58,873 nt of DNA from Nephthysia sp036513515 (GTDB taxonomy: Bacteria > Chloroflexota > Dormibacteria > Dormibacterales > Dormibacteraceae), in contig DATBYW010000336.1 of assembly GCA_036513515.1 (NCBI GenBank), positions 1 to 58,873 on the forward strand, read 5' to 3'. The notes beneath the pieces are model-generated. The model saw only the letters and a list, made by a program, of their open reading frames with translations, did no database searches and had not been told where the DNA came from. Made by a program: the position numbers and the translations under genes. The stretch's first letter is position 1; each line of letters begins with the position of its first letter. Shown one piece after another: positions 24,709 through 33,656 of this stretch.

Positions 24709-25370
24709 TGGGACCGCTCCCGGTCCTTGGCTTCCGGGAGTGGGTGGTCGCTCGCCATGGATTGGTGAGCACTATCGAGGGGCGCCCCTGGCCTGCCGCA
24801 GTCATGGAGGCCAGCTGTGCGATGGGCCACCCCGCCCCCCTCGACGACTGCACGTGTGGGATCTACGCGCTGGACGGCTGGCCGCGCCTTGGAGATCGCC
24901 GGCTGTACGAGCACGCGGCCGCGCCTCTCCGCGTCGTCGCCGTCGCCCTCCTGAGCGGTTGCCTGGTCACCGGTCTCGGGGTCCTGCTGGCGATGGATCG
25001 CAACCTGGTGGCCCAGGGCCTCTGGTCCACCGCGGTTGCGATGACGCTTGTGATGCTGGTCGGGTTGGTCGGGGTCGCAGCGGCCGACCTCGCCATCTCC
25101 CGAGCGCCCCAGCCCTACCTCTTGGGAGCCGTCGTACTCACTGGGAGGATCCTTCGCTATGAGAATGGGGTGCTGCGCGCCGAGCGAGCACGAATTGCCT
25201 GCCTGGTACGTCCGCCCGCGGTTTCGCAGGTGCTTGCTGCGCGCCTTGCCGAGCAGCTGGGTGTGCCTTGTTTCGACTGGTGGGAGCGTAAGCGAGCCCT
25301 CCGTTATCTGAGCGAGCACGGTGACCTCTGGAACCGAGGCGCGTCCGGCGGCCAGGCGGTCGGCAGCTGA
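24708..25370 (+). CDS. Hypothetical membrane protein with a Cys/His motif
   Basis: A 220-residue protein of no named family. Residues about 30-50 contain CAMGHPAPLDDCTCGIYAL, a His/Cys cluster of the form C-x2-GH-x-AP-x3-C-x-CGIYA. I recall similar clusters in uncharacterised actinobacterial proteins, where metal binding is suspected. Two membrane helices follow (VVAVALLSGCLVTGLGVLLA and STAVAMTLVMLVGLVGVAAA). The C-terminal basic domain (QVLAARLAEQLGVPCFDWWE) is probably cytoplasmic. GTG at 24705 is an alternative start. It is coupled to the small upstream ORF by TGATG. Confidence 0.65.
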   Translation: MGPLPVLGFREWVVARHGLVSTIEGRPWPAAVMEASCAMGHPAPLDDCTCGIYALDGWPRLGDRRLYEHAAAPLRVVAVALLSGCLVTGLGVLLAMDRNLVAQGLWSTAVAMTLVMLVGLVGVAAADLAISRAPQPYLLGAVVLTGRILRYENGVLRAERARIACLVRPPAVSQVLAARLAEQLGVPCFDWWERKRALRYLSEHGDLWNRGASGGQAVGS

Positions 25371-25474
25371 GCCCGGATCCGCCGAAGCAGCCGGTCACCT
25401 CAGGAGGCCGTTCTGCAGGTTGGCCGGCCGCACCGGCGGCTCGCGGAGAATGTTGATACGGTACTGACAGACAG

Positions 25475-26065
25475 ATGGCTCCGCATCGGGTGTTCCTGGT
25501 ACGCCACGGCGAGACGGAATGGAGCAAGACGGGCCAGCACACCGGCAAGACAGACCTACCCCTGACTGAGGCCGGCGAGGAGCAGGGGCGGTTGCTCACC
25601 GAGCGGCTCAAAGGCGTCGATTTCACCCTGGTCCTGACCAGCCCCCTACAGCGGGCCATGGAGACATGCCGGCAGGCGGGGCTCCTCGACAGAGCAGAGG
25701 TTTCGGACGAACTGCACGAGTGGGACTACGGCAGGTACGAAGGGCTCACCACTCCCGAGATCAGAGAGCAGCAGCCGGCCTGGAACCTCTGGACGGATGG
25801 CGCGCCGGACGGTGAGAGCCCAGCGCAGGTGTCCGCGCGCGCTGATCGCGTCCTGGAGCGGATTCGTGCCGCGGACGGAGATGTGGCGCTCTTCTCCCAC
25901 GGCCACATGTTGAGGTCGCTGGGCGCACGCTGGATCGGAGTGCCGATCACCGCCGGCTCACACCTCATGCTCAGCACCGCGTCGGTCTCGGTGCTCGGAT
26001 ATGAGCGGGAGACACCGGTGCTCCGGCTCTGGAACGGCAGGGCCCACCTGTCCGAGTTCGCTTGA
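25475..26065 (+). CDS. Histidine phosphatase (phosphoglycerate mutase superfamily)
   Basis: A 196-residue enzyme with the phosphohistidine loop FLVRHGETEWSKTGQHTGKT, the partner residues in LTSPLQRAMETCRQAG, acid/base Glu in ELHEWDYGRYEG and the second histidine in LFSHGHMLRSLGARW. This is the branch-1 fold shared by cobalamin-pathway phosphatases, SixA-like and sugar phosphatases; it is shorter than glycolytic PGM, so a phosphatase is more likely. Its TGA stop overlaps the TTG start of the DUF2252 gene by three bases, so the two are translated together. Confidence 0.9.
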   Translation: MAPHRVFLVRHGETEWSKTGQHTGKTDLPLTEAGEEQGRLLTERLKGVDFTLVLTSPLQRAMETCRQAGLLDRAEVSDELHEWDYGRYEGLTTPEIREQQPAWNLWTDGAPDGESPAQVSARADRVLERIRAADGDVALFSHGHMLRSLGARWIGVPITAGSHLMLSTASVSVLGYERETPVLRLWNGRAHLSEFA

Positions 26066-27465
26066 GCCGCCCCGCGGCAAAGAATGGCGTGAAGGCTGAG
26101 GCGAGTCTTCTGCGCACTCCCCTGGCGACGCAGGAGGAGCGCTACAACGCCGGCCGCGCGTTGCGAGACCAGGTGCCACGGGGGATCCTCGGCCGCTGGC
26201 GACCCGCGGAGGACAGGCCCGATCCGGTAGATCTCGTCGAAGAGGCGCATTCTGGGCGTCTCGAACGCCTGATCCCCCTTCGGGTCGGCCGGATGCTGAC
26301 GTCGCCGTACGCTTTTCTGCGCGGCGCTGCGACGCTCATGGCTGAGGATTTTGCCGGTCTGCCTCGGACGGGTATCGAGCCTGTGATCTGTGGTGACGCC
26401 CACCTGGGCAACTTCGGGTTCTACGCCTCGCCTGAAAGAGACCTGGTTTTCGACCTGAACGACTTCGACGAGGCGCATCCCGGCCCCTGGGAATGGGACC
26501 TCTGGCGGCTCGCCACCAGCGTGTGGGTTGCCGGCCGGCAGAACGGGCTTGCGGAGGCAACCTGCGAAGACGCGGTGCTCCGGTGCGCGGCGGCCTACAG
26601 GAGGCAGATCCGGGGGTTGGCCGGCCAGCCGTTGCTCTCGAGGTCATTCGACCGCCTGGACATCGATCGGATGCGCCAGGAGATGGCCGACTGGTCATTG
26701 CGAGGCGAGATAGAACGAGCCGCCAACATCGCTCGGGGCCGGACCAGCGACCGCGCCCTGCCCAAGCTGACCCGCGAGCGCAAGGGAACCCGGCAGATGG
26801 TCGACCAGCCGCCTGTCGTCATGCACGTCTCAGAGCAAGAGACCGAGCGCGTGGTCGACGGGCTCGAGGCTTACCTCGACACGCTCCCACCGCATTGGCG
26901 CCGGGTGCTCAGCTCGTACGTCGTCGTCGACCTTGCCCACAAGGTGGTCGGCGTCGGCAGCGTGGGCCTGCGCGCCTTCGTCGTGCTCCTCCAGGGCAAT
27001 GGCGCCCATGACATGCTTTTCCTCCAGCTGAAGCAGGCGAGGCGCTCGTGCGTAGCCAAATTCGTACACGGAGACCGCGCCATGCACGCGCACCAAGGCC
27101 AGCGTGTTGTGGAGTACCAGCAGACCCTGCAGACGGTCAGCGACCCGCTGCTTGGCTGGACCAGTGTCGACAAGCGGGACTATTACGTCCGCCAGTTTCG
27201 CGACATGAAAGGCGCGATCACCGTCGACGGTATGGATGGCTCGGCGCTCATGGACTACGCCAGGATCTGCGGAGCGCTGCTTGCCAAGGGCCACGCTCGG
27301 TCAACGGGCGCAACCGTCCTTTCCGGTTATCTCGGCAAGGGGGACGTCGCCGACAGGGCGATTGCGTCTTTCGCACGCGCCTACGCCGACCAGACCGAAG
27401 CCGACCACGACGCACTCGTCCAGGCAGTCAATTCCGGACGCCTTCCCGCCGAACACGGGGTTTAG
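26062..27465 (+). CDS. DUF2252 family protein
   Basis: A 467-residue DUF2252 protein. The family has a kinase-like layout, seen here as PVICGDAHLGNFGFYASPER (the H-x-x-N loop) and VFDLNDFDEAHPGPWEWDL (the D-x-D metal loop), with VDLAHKVVGVGSVGLRAF further on and HARSTGATVLSGYLG near the end. The biochemical reaction is not established. TTG at 26062 overlaps the upstream stop; GTG at 26089 is an alternative. Coupling to a histidine phosphatase hints at a phosphate-transfer and removal pair, which is inference. Confidence 0.88.
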   Translation: MSRPAAKNGVKAEASLLRTPLATQEERYNAGRALRDQVPRGILGRWRPAEDRPDPVDLVEEAHSGRLERLIPLRVGRMLTSPYAFLRGAATLMAEDFAGLPRTGIEPVICGDAHLGNFGFYASPERDLVFDLNDFDEAHPGPWEWDLWRLATSVWVAGRQNGLAEATCEDAVLRCAAAYRRQIRGLAGQPLLSRSFDRLDIDRMRQEMADWSLRGEIERAANIARGRTSDRALPKLTRERKGTRQMVDQPPVVMHVSEQETERVVDGLEAYLDTLPPHWRRVLSSYVVVDLAHKVVGVGSVGLRAFVVLLQGNGAHDMLFLQLKQARRSCVAKFVHGDRAMHAHQGQRVVEYQQTLQTVSDPLLGWTSVDKRDYYVRQFRDMKGAITVDGMDGSALMDYARICGALLAKGHARSTGATVLSGYLGKGDVADRAIASFARAYADQTEADHDALVQAVNSGRLPAEHGV

Positions 27466-27483
27466 TTCAGGGGTATTAAACGT

Positions 27484-27507
27484 CCTCCACCCGCCTGCGG
27501 GAGGAGG
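27484..27507. repeat. REP-like hairpin (copy 3)
   Basis: CCTCC-A-CCCGC, CT, GCGGG-A-GGAGG, a stem with symmetric A bulges, lies just after the DUF2252 gene. Confidence 0.55.
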
Positions 27508-27560
27508 TTCGGAGGGGGGTGTGTTCTGAGTACAGTCCAGCTCGAAGGGCCCCCACCCTG

Positions 27561-27586
27561 CCTCCCCCCGCAGGTGCGGGGGGAGG
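27561..27586. repeat. REP-like hairpin (copy 4)
   Basis: CCTCCCCCCGCA, GG, TGCGGGGGGAGG is a perfect 12-base inverted repeat, three bases from the stop of the convergent dehydrogenase gene. It is tandem with copy 3. Confidence 0.6.
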
Positions 27587-27589
27587 GGT

Positions 27590-28939
27590 TTAATCGTTGG
27601 CCCAGAAGCCTCCTGGTGCGAACAGCTCCTCAACGCAATCGTCGAGAATGCCGGCTTCCGTGGCAAGATCGAGGACCGTGTACCGGCGGCGAATCATCCG
27701 CGCCCTGTAGTACGTATCCTCGAGATCCTCCAGGCGGAGGCCGATGTCAGACGGGTGGGTTGGACATCCTGCATCGTGCAGCATCCGGCGCAACTGGTCG
27801 GCGGTCATCAGCTGTTCCCGTAGCCGCTTGTGCAACCCCGACCAGCGCTCTCCGAGCCGCGTCAAACGCTGCCTGAGCCCGTCGGCGGTTATGTATTTTG
27901 CTCGGCTTTCCACGATCGCAGCCGTGTCCAGGCCCGGCGTCTTGTGAGCCTGTTTGACCGCTAGCTCCACCTGCTCCCAGGATGGCCACCGGCTGACCAG
28001 CGTTTGAACGTCCAGATTGCTCAGGTCTCTGCTCAGTATTCGCTCGTACAGAGCGGCGATCGCGATCGAGCCCACGCCGACCTTGAAGCCGTGGGAGAGC
28101 GGCGGTTCGTCGTTGTAACCCAGCCCTTCCATCTCCCATAGATGGCTGAACTGGTGCTCGGCTCCGGAAGCCGGCCGGGATGATTCGGCGGCCTGCATCG
28201 CCAGGCCGGACATGATCAAGCCCTCGACGAGGCGGTCCAACGCATGCTCATCCCCGGCGTGGAGCTCGGATGGACTTCCGATCGCCTCGCGCAGAGGACC
28301 CTGCACCAAAGACCAGACCGGGGCGTCGATCCTCTCCACCTCCAGCGCGTCGGCGACCAACCAATCGGCCCCCGCCGGCACTTTGCCCAGGAGATCGGCG
28401 TAGCCGGACGACGTCATCCGGACCGGAGCGTTCCTCAGTACGTCCAGTTCGGCCAGCACAGCGCGGGGTGCCGGGCACGTCATTGTGTGCTTGTAGCCGT
28501 CTCTGGTGATCGCCGCGCCAAACGCCGTGTAGCCATCCATCGAGGCGGCGGTCGCGACGCTCATGTAGCGCCGCCCGGCCTCGTAGGAAGCTCGCTTGAC
28601 GATGTCATTGAGGGTTCCCGAGCCGACAGCGATCGGGATCGCATCGTGGGCATGAAGGGCCTGAGTGAGCCTCTCGATGTGCGCGTAATCTGCATGCAGG
28701 GTGGGCCGGCCGGGGAAGACGTAGGGATCTACCATCGGGCGCGCGGCCGCTTCGAGGTGCTGCCGCACCTCGTCACCAGCCACGCCGAACGTGTTCTCAT
28801 CGGCCACCACGACGGCACGCTGGCCTCCGAAGTTCCGTTCGAACATCTCATCAACTGCGGGGAGCAACCCTGAGCCGATCCCGACATCTGCCGTGTCGTT
28901 CGCTTTCAGCAATGCCGCTTCGATCCGCCCGGTGTTCAT
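27590..28939 (-). CDS. araM: sn-Glycerol-1-phosphate dehydrogenase (AraM/EgsA-like)
   Basis: A 449-residue member of the iron-containing alcohol dehydrogenase fold, G1P dehydrogenase branch. It shows the NAD(P) region AIPIAVGSGTLNDIVKRASY, the strand MSVATAASMDGYTAFGAAIT and metal-binding histidines in GAEHQFSHLWEM and PLSHGFKVGVG. Such enzymes reduce dihydroxyacetone phosphate to sn-glycerol-1-phosphate; in Bacillus subtilis AraM is the example, encoded in the arabinose operon. ATG at 28939 has GTAGGCAGCGA before it and lies seven bases after the FGGY kinase stop. It is last in the operon. A related DHAP- or ketose-phosphate-reducing role is possible. Confidence 0.87.
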   Translation of the reverse strand: MNTGRIEAALLKANDTADVGIGSGLLPAVDEMFERNFGGQRAVVVADENTFGVAGDEVRQHLEAAARPMVDPYVFPGRPTLHADYAHIERLTQALHAHDAIPIAVGSGTLNDIVKRASYEAGRRYMSVATAASMDGYTAFGAAITRDGYKHTMTCPAPRAVLAELDVLRNAPVRMTSSGYADLLGKVPAGADWLVADALEVERIDAPVWSLVQGPLREAIGSPSELHAGDEHALDRLVEGLIMSGLAMQAAESSRPASGAEHQFSHLWEMEGLGYNDEPPLSHGFKVGVGSIAIAALYERILSRDLSNLDVQTLVSRWPSWEQVELAVKQAHKTPGLDTAAIVESRAKYITADGLRQRLTRLGERWSGLHKRLREQLMTADQLRRMLHDAGCPTHPSDIGLRLEDLEDTYYRARMIRRRYTVLDLATEAGILDDCVEELFAPGGFWAND

Positions 28940-28946
28940 TCGCTGC

Positions 28947-30521
28947 CTACGGCGAGGCTCCAGAGGCAACGTGACGAACCGTCTCGTGCATCAGCTCCTT
29001 CATCTGCGGATAGGTCCTGATGTACTTGTCGAGATAGAACTCGTACTCGGCATGTGCGGCGGGGTCGGGTTCGATGGTGCGCTGCGTGTGCACCATGTTC
29101 CCAGCGGCCGTCTGGATGTCCGGGTACACTCCCGCGCCAACCGCTGCCAGCATCGCCGAGCCGAGCGCCGGGCCTTCGCCCACCCTCGTCAAGGAGATGG
29201 GGACGTTGGAGACGTCGGCATGCATCTGCATCCAGAGTTCGCTTCGGGTGGAGCCACCGGAGACCGCGATCAAGGTCGGTTCGTAGCCCCGCTCACGGAA
29301 GGTGCGGAAGATGTGCTCCGTCCCGTAGCAGATGCCTTCCATGATCGCCCGAAAAATGTGTCCTGGCCCGTGGCTCAAAGAGAGACCCCAGATCATCCCC
29401 CGCGCCAGCGGGTCGCTATGGGGGGCGCGATTGCCCTGGAAGTAGTCCACCACCAAGAGCCCGTCTGACCCGATCGGTATCGCCCGTGCCATCTCTCCCA
29501 GGACTTGATAGGGGTCGGCTCCGCGCCGCTGCGCCTCAGCAACAGCCTCCCCGGCGAAGTTGTCCTTGAACCACGCGATGACCGAGCCCGTGGATGACTG
29601 GCCGGCCTCGATCGTGTACTGTCCCGGGATCATCGCGTCCGTATAAGCGCCCCAGATACCGCGGCCGTGGATGGGCTTGGCCGACTGCCCGATCATGACG
29701 TGGGAAGACCCGGTGATAAGGGCCAGCTTGCCTGGCTGGACGACGCCAAGCCCCAGGGCCCCCATATGGGCGTCGACACCCCCTTGCGCGACGGGTATGC
29801 CAGGCTTGAGACCCAGCTCCTCGGCGACATCCTTTCGCAAACCCCCGGGCACGACGCCCAGGTCGAGTAGGTTCTGCGGGTACTTTTCCAGCAGGTCCTC
29901 AATTCCGATCGCCTGGAACAGACCCTGCGGGAAACCTCCTTGATCGCGGTCGTGGAAATACTTTGAGCTGGCAATGTCAACCGACCCCGCCCATTCGCCG
30001 GTGAGCCGGTTCGTCACCCAGTCGGCGCAATCGCAGATGTGCGCGGCGCCGTCGTAGGTCTCCGGCTCGTTCTCCTTGAGCCAGAGAGCCTTCGGAAGCC
30101 CCCATTCGGCTGAGACCGCCCCAAAGCCGCTGTACTTGAGCGCCGGATGGCCGGTCTCTGCGATGCGTCTTGCCTGGTCACTGGCGCGTACGTCCATCCA
30201 CATGATCGCCGGCCGGCTGGGCCTGCCGTCCCTGTCCAGGGCCAGCACGGTGGCGGACGTGGCCCCAACGGAGATGCCGGCTATCTCCTCAGGCGATACG
30301 CGACTTTCCTGCATGGCCTCCGTCATGGCGGTCTGCAAACACGACCACCACTCATCGGGGTTCTGCTCGGCCCAGCCTGGTCGCGGGTACTGCGTTTCGA
30401 TCGAGATGCCGCGGAAGACGACAGGTGTCCCCTCACTGTCGAATATGCCTACCCTGACGCCTCCAGTGCCGTAGTCGATACCGATCAGGTAGGGGCCCTC
30501 CCTGCTGGTGACCTTGTTCAT
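28947..30521 (-). CDS. FGGY-family carbohydrate kinase (ribulokinase/polyol kinase-like)
   Basis: A 524-residue sugar kinase with ATP and substrate lobes. Phosphate-1 motif is YLIGIDYGTGGVRVGIF, then PGWAEQNPDEWW, the catalytic-base region GGVDAHMGALGLGVVQPG, the loop ITGSSHVMIG and the second-domain signature LIAVSGGSTRSELWMQ. FGGY members phosphorylate ribulose, xylulose, erythritol, ribitol, glycerol and others; this one resembles ribulokinase and polyol kinases more than GlpK or XylB, but the substrate is not certain. ATG at 30521 follows GGAGG by seven bases. It lies between the HAD phosphatase and AraM genes. Confidence 0.87.
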   Translation of the reverse strand: MNKVTSREGPYLIGIDYGTGGVRVGIFDSEGTPVVFRGISIETQYPRPGWAEQNPDEWWSCLQTAMTEAMQESRVSPEEIAGISVGATSATVLALDRDGRPSRPAIMWMDVRASDQARRIAETGHPALKYSGFGAVSAEWGLPKALWLKENEPETYDGAAHICDCADWVTNRLTGEWAGSVDIASSKYFHDRDQGGFPQGLFQAIGIEDLLEKYPQNLLDLGVVPGGLRKDVAEELGLKPGIPVAQGGVDAHMGALGLGVVQPGKLALITGSSHVMIGQSAKPIHGRGIWGAYTDAMIPGQYTIEAGQSSTGSVIAWFKDNFAGEAVAEAQRRGADPYQVLGEMARAIPIGSDGLLVVDYFQGNRAPHSDPLARGMIWGLSLSHGPGHIFRAIMEGICYGTEHIFRTFRERGYEPTLIAVSGGSTRSELWMQMHADVSNVPISLTRVGEGPALGSAMLAAVGAGVYPDIQTAAGNMVHTQRTIEPDPAAHAEYEFYLDKYIRTYPQMKELMHETVRHVASGASP

Positions 30522-30601
30522 GGTGTGGCCTCCACTCTCCTTACATGCCGACACAAGGACCGCCGTGACATGCGGTCATGGTTCGCAGCGAGGGCTCCGT
30601 G

Positions 30602-31534
30602 TCAGGAGTCCTGATCGGCCCAACCCAGCTCCTTCCAGACCTGCGCCGGCAACAGTCTGTCCACCCGGTCGAGCACGAAGTCAGGACGGTCCGCCGGCGA
30701 GAGGCCTTCGAGATCCTTCAAGGTCGTCTCACCGGTGAGGACCAGCGCTGATGCCATACCGGTGTCGAGCGCCATACGAATGTCGGTGGACATCCTGTCA
30801 CCGACCATGGCGCAGTCGGTGAGTCGCACGTCGAGACCCTCGAGAGCCGCCTCGAGCATGAGGCGATCCGGCTTCCCGGTGTTGGCCTCCAGCCTGGCTC
30901 CAGTACAGGCCTGGATGGCCGCGATCACCGCGCCCGCATCCGGCTCGCCGCGACCCCCCTCCATAGGGCAGTAGGGGTCTGAATTGGTGGCCACCAGGCG
31001 AGCTCGTTTGTAGTACCAGATGGCGTCGAACGCGATCTGCAGCTTTCGATACTCGAATCCGCGATCGTAGCTGGCGATGACGATGTCGATCTCGGCGGGG
31101 TTGTCGGACATGCGGATGCCAGCCTGGTCGAGCGCCGTTATCAGCGGCTGCTCGGCGATCGGAAATACAACGGCTTGGGGGTGATAGGCGAGAAGCCAGC
31201 GCGTCATGGTCACAATCGAGTTCACGACTTCGTCGCGCTTGACCGGAATCCCCAACCTGGTCAGCTTCTCGACGTACATTTCTCGATCGCTGGTGGGATT
31301 GTTGGAGAGGAAGCGAACGGCTCTGCCCCGAGCTCGCAGCTGCTCGATCAGGCGTTTGGCACCAGGAAGCAGTTCATGCCCCAGGTAGAGGGTGCCGTCG
31401 AGGTCGAATATGTAGCCCCTGTAGAGGCGGGTGGGGACAACGACCGGACTGCCCCGCAGGGACCGGTGCGCACCGCCGCGTGGATTGCGGGTGACGGCAG
31501 GGTCACCGGCTTGGCGAGTGACCCTGCCCTTCAC
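30602..31534 (-). CDS. HAD-superfamily IIA phosphatase (NagD/AraL-like)
   Basis: A 310-residue HAD-IIA hydrolase. Motif I is YIFDLDGTLYLGHELLPGAK, motif II FLSNNPTS, the C2 cap follows, motif III lysine is in ANTGKPDRLMLEAA and motif IV is CAMVGDRMSTDIRMA. These enzymes dephosphorylate sugar phosphates or related compounds; AraL of the Bacillus arabinose operon is the relevant parallel. GTG at 31534 with GGGGAG upstream is the best start, 16 bases after the transketolase stop. The longer open frame to 31600 would overlap transketolase. A housecleaning role on toxic sugar phosphates is plausible. Confidence 0.85.
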   Translation of the reverse strand: MKGRVTRQAGDPAVTRNPRGGAHRSLRGSPVVVPTRLYRGYIFDLDGTLYLGHELLPGAKRLIEQLRARGRAVRFLSNNPTSDREMYVEKLTRLGIPVKRDEVVNSIVTMTRWLLAYHPQAVVFPIAEQPLITALDQAGIRMSDNPAEIDIVIASYDRGFEYRKLQIAFDAIWYYKRARLVATNSDPYCPMEGGRGEPDAGAVIAAIQACTGARLEANTGKPDRLMLEAALEGLDVRLTDCAMVGDRMSTDIRMALDTGMASALVLTGETTLKDLEGLSPADRPDFVLDRVDRLLPAQVWKELGWADQDS

Positions 31535-31550
31535 GCCAGCTCCCCGCCCC

Positions 31551-33656
31551 CTAGAGCTGGGCTTTTGCCGCGGCCACCACCTTCTCCGGCGTGAACCCAA
31601 ACTTCTTCACCACGTCCTTCAGCGGCGCGGAAGTCCCGAAGGTCTGCATCGCGATCACCGAGCCGGTCAGGCCGACGTACTGGTGCCACCCGAAAGCGGC
31701 CGCCTGTTCCACCGCCACGCGCGCCGTTACCCGTCGGGGCAGCACGCTCTCGCGGTACTCCTCCGGCTGGCGCTCGAAGAGCTCCCAGGAGGGCATGCTG
31801 ACCGCCCGGGCCTTGATGCCTTCGGCCGCCAGCTGCTCGTAGGCCGCGACCACCAGGCCCACCTCTGTGCCGGTTCCCATCAGGATCACGTCGGGGTCGC
31901 CTGGAGCCGCGTCGGCGAGCACATAGGCGCCTTTGGTGAGATTCGAAGCGGCCGCGTACCGCGTCCGGTCCAGCGTTGGCATGTTCTGTCGCGACAGCAC
32001 CATGACCACCGGGTCGTGCTTCAGCTGCATGATGAGGCGCCAGGCCTCGCTGACCTCGTTGGCGTCGCCAGGCCGCAGGACGATCAGCCCGGGCATCGCG
32101 CGCAGCGCTGCCAGCTGCTCCACCGGCTGGTGCGTGGGGCCGTCCTCACCCACTCCTATGGAGTCGTGGGTGAAGATCATGATGGTCGGTATCTCCATCA
32201 GGGCGGCCAGCCGCAGCGGCTGCTTCTGGTATTCGGAGAAGATGAAGAAGCCGGCCCCGTAAGCGCGGATCTTGGACAGCGAGAGCCCGTTGACCGCCGC
32301 CCCCATGGCGTGTTCCCGGACGCCGAAGTGCAGGTTTCTCCCAGCTCGGTTCTCGGCGGTGAAGTCGCCGGCGCCCTCGAAAGTAAGCCTCGTCTTGGTG
32401 GAAGGCGCCAGGTCGGCGGCTCCGCCGATCAGCCAGGGCACGTTTTTTGCCACGGCGTTCAGGACCTTGCCGGAGGCGTCCCGTCCTGAAAGGCCCTTCG
32501 CGTCGGGCGGGAACTCGGGAATCTCCTTGTCCCAACCGTCCGGAAGCTCGCGCCACTGCATCTTCTGGAGGTGCTCGCCCAGCTCCGGGTACGTCTGCCG
32601 GTAGTCGGCGAAAAGGCTGTCCCAGGCCTCACGCAGCTTGCGACCACGCTCCCCTACTCCCTCGGCGAAATGCTCGCGGACGCCGTCGGGGATGAAGAAG
32701 CGCGCGTCCTCCGGCCAGCCGTAGGCCCGCTTCGTCTCGCGCACCTCCTCCTCGCCCAGCGGCTCGCCGTGAGCGGCACTGGTGTCCTGCTTTCCCGGCG
32801 CGCCATAGCCGATATGGCTGTCCACCACGACCAGGGTGGGCCGGTCCGGCTCCTTGCGGAAAACCTCGAAGGCGCGGGCCACCATCTCCAGGTCGTTGGC
32901 GTCGCCGACGCGCGTCACGTTCCAGCCGTAGCCCAGGAAGCGCGTCGCCACGTCGTCGCTGAGCGCCAGCGAGGTGGAGCCCTCGATGGTGATGTGGTTG
33001 TTGTCGTAGATCCAGCAGAGGTTGCTCAGCTTCAGGTGGCCGGCCAGCGAGGCAGACTCGTGTGAGATCCCCTCCATCATGCAGCCGTCGCCGGCCAGAG
33101 CATAGACGTCGAAGTCGAATAGCTCGTGGCCCGGCCGATTGAAGTGCGCGGCCAGCCACTGCGAGGCGATCGCCATGCCGACCGAGGTGGCGATTCCCTG
33201 GCCGAGCGGCCCCGTGGTGGTCTCGATGCCGCTGGTCCAGCGGTACTCCGGATGGCCGGGACACTTGGAGTCCAGCTGGCGAAACAGCTTGAGATCCTCT
33301 TCCTTGACCGCCAGCTCGCCGAGGGCTTCGTAAGCCGGGTTCACGGCCTTCACGCCCATCAGATGGAGAAGCGAGTACTGGAGGGTCGAGGCGTGGCCGG
33401 CGGAGAGGACGAAGCGGTCGCGGTTGGGCCAGATCGGGTTGTCAGGGTCGAAGCGCAGGAAGCGCTGGAACAGCGTGTACAGCACCGGCGCCATGCTCAT
33501 GGGCGTTCCGGGATGGCCGGAGTTCGCCTGCTGCACAGCGTCCATGCACAGGGTGCGGATAGTGTTGATGGCCAGGATGTCGAGCGGACTGCCACCGACA
33601 GCGCCGCGCGCGGCGGCCAGCAGACGATCGGTCGACGGAGCTGAAACCGCGCCCAT
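31551..33656 (-). CDS. tkt: Transketolase
   Basis: A 701-residue thiamine-diphosphate enzyme of full family length. The N-terminal PP domain has NSGHPGTPMSMAPVLYTLF, VLSAGHASTLQYSLLHLMG and the ThDP/metal motif GDGCMMEGISHESASLAG. The Pyr domain has NLHFGVREHAMGAAVNGLSL with the conserved Glu, and a C-terminal domain closes it. It moves two-carbon units between ketose and aldose phosphates. ATG at 33656 overlaps the TGA of the RpiB-transaldolase gene (TGATG), so the two are coupled. It is a dedicated operon copy; another may exist elsewhere in the genome. Confidence 0.95.
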   Translation of the reverse strand: MGAVSAPSTDRLLAAARGAVGGSPLDILAINTIRTLCMDAVQQANSGHPGTPMSMAPVLYTLFQRFLRFDPDNPIWPNRDRFVLSAGHASTLQYSLLHLMGVKAVNPAYEALGELAVKEEDLKLFRQLDSKCPGHPEYRWTSGIETTTGPLGQGIATSVGMAIASQWLAAHFNRPGHELFDFDVYALAGDGCMMEGISHESASLAGHLKLSNLCWIYDNNHITIEGSTSLALSDDVATRFLGYGWNVTRVGDANDLEMVARAFEVFRKEPDRPTLVVVDSHIGYGAPGKQDTSAAHGEPLGEEEVRETKRAYGWPEDARFFIPDGVREHFAEGVGERGRKLREAWDSLFADYRQTYPELGEHLQKMQWRELPDGWDKEIPEFPPDAKGLSGRDASGKVLNAVAKNVPWLIGGAADLAPSTKTRLTFEGAGDFTAENRAGRNLHFGVREHAMGAAVNGLSLSKIRAYGAGFFIFSEYQKQPLRLAALMEIPTIMIFTHDSIGVGEDGPTHQPVEQLAALRAMPGLIVLRPGDANEVSEAWRLIMQLKHDPVVMVLSRQNMPTLDRTRYAAASNLTKGAYVLADAAPGDPDVILMGTGTEVGLVVAAYEQLAAEGIKARAVSMPSWELFERQPEEYRESVLPRRVTARVAVEQAAAFGWHQYVGLTGSVIAMQTFGTSAPLKDVVKKFGFTPEKVVAAAKAQL

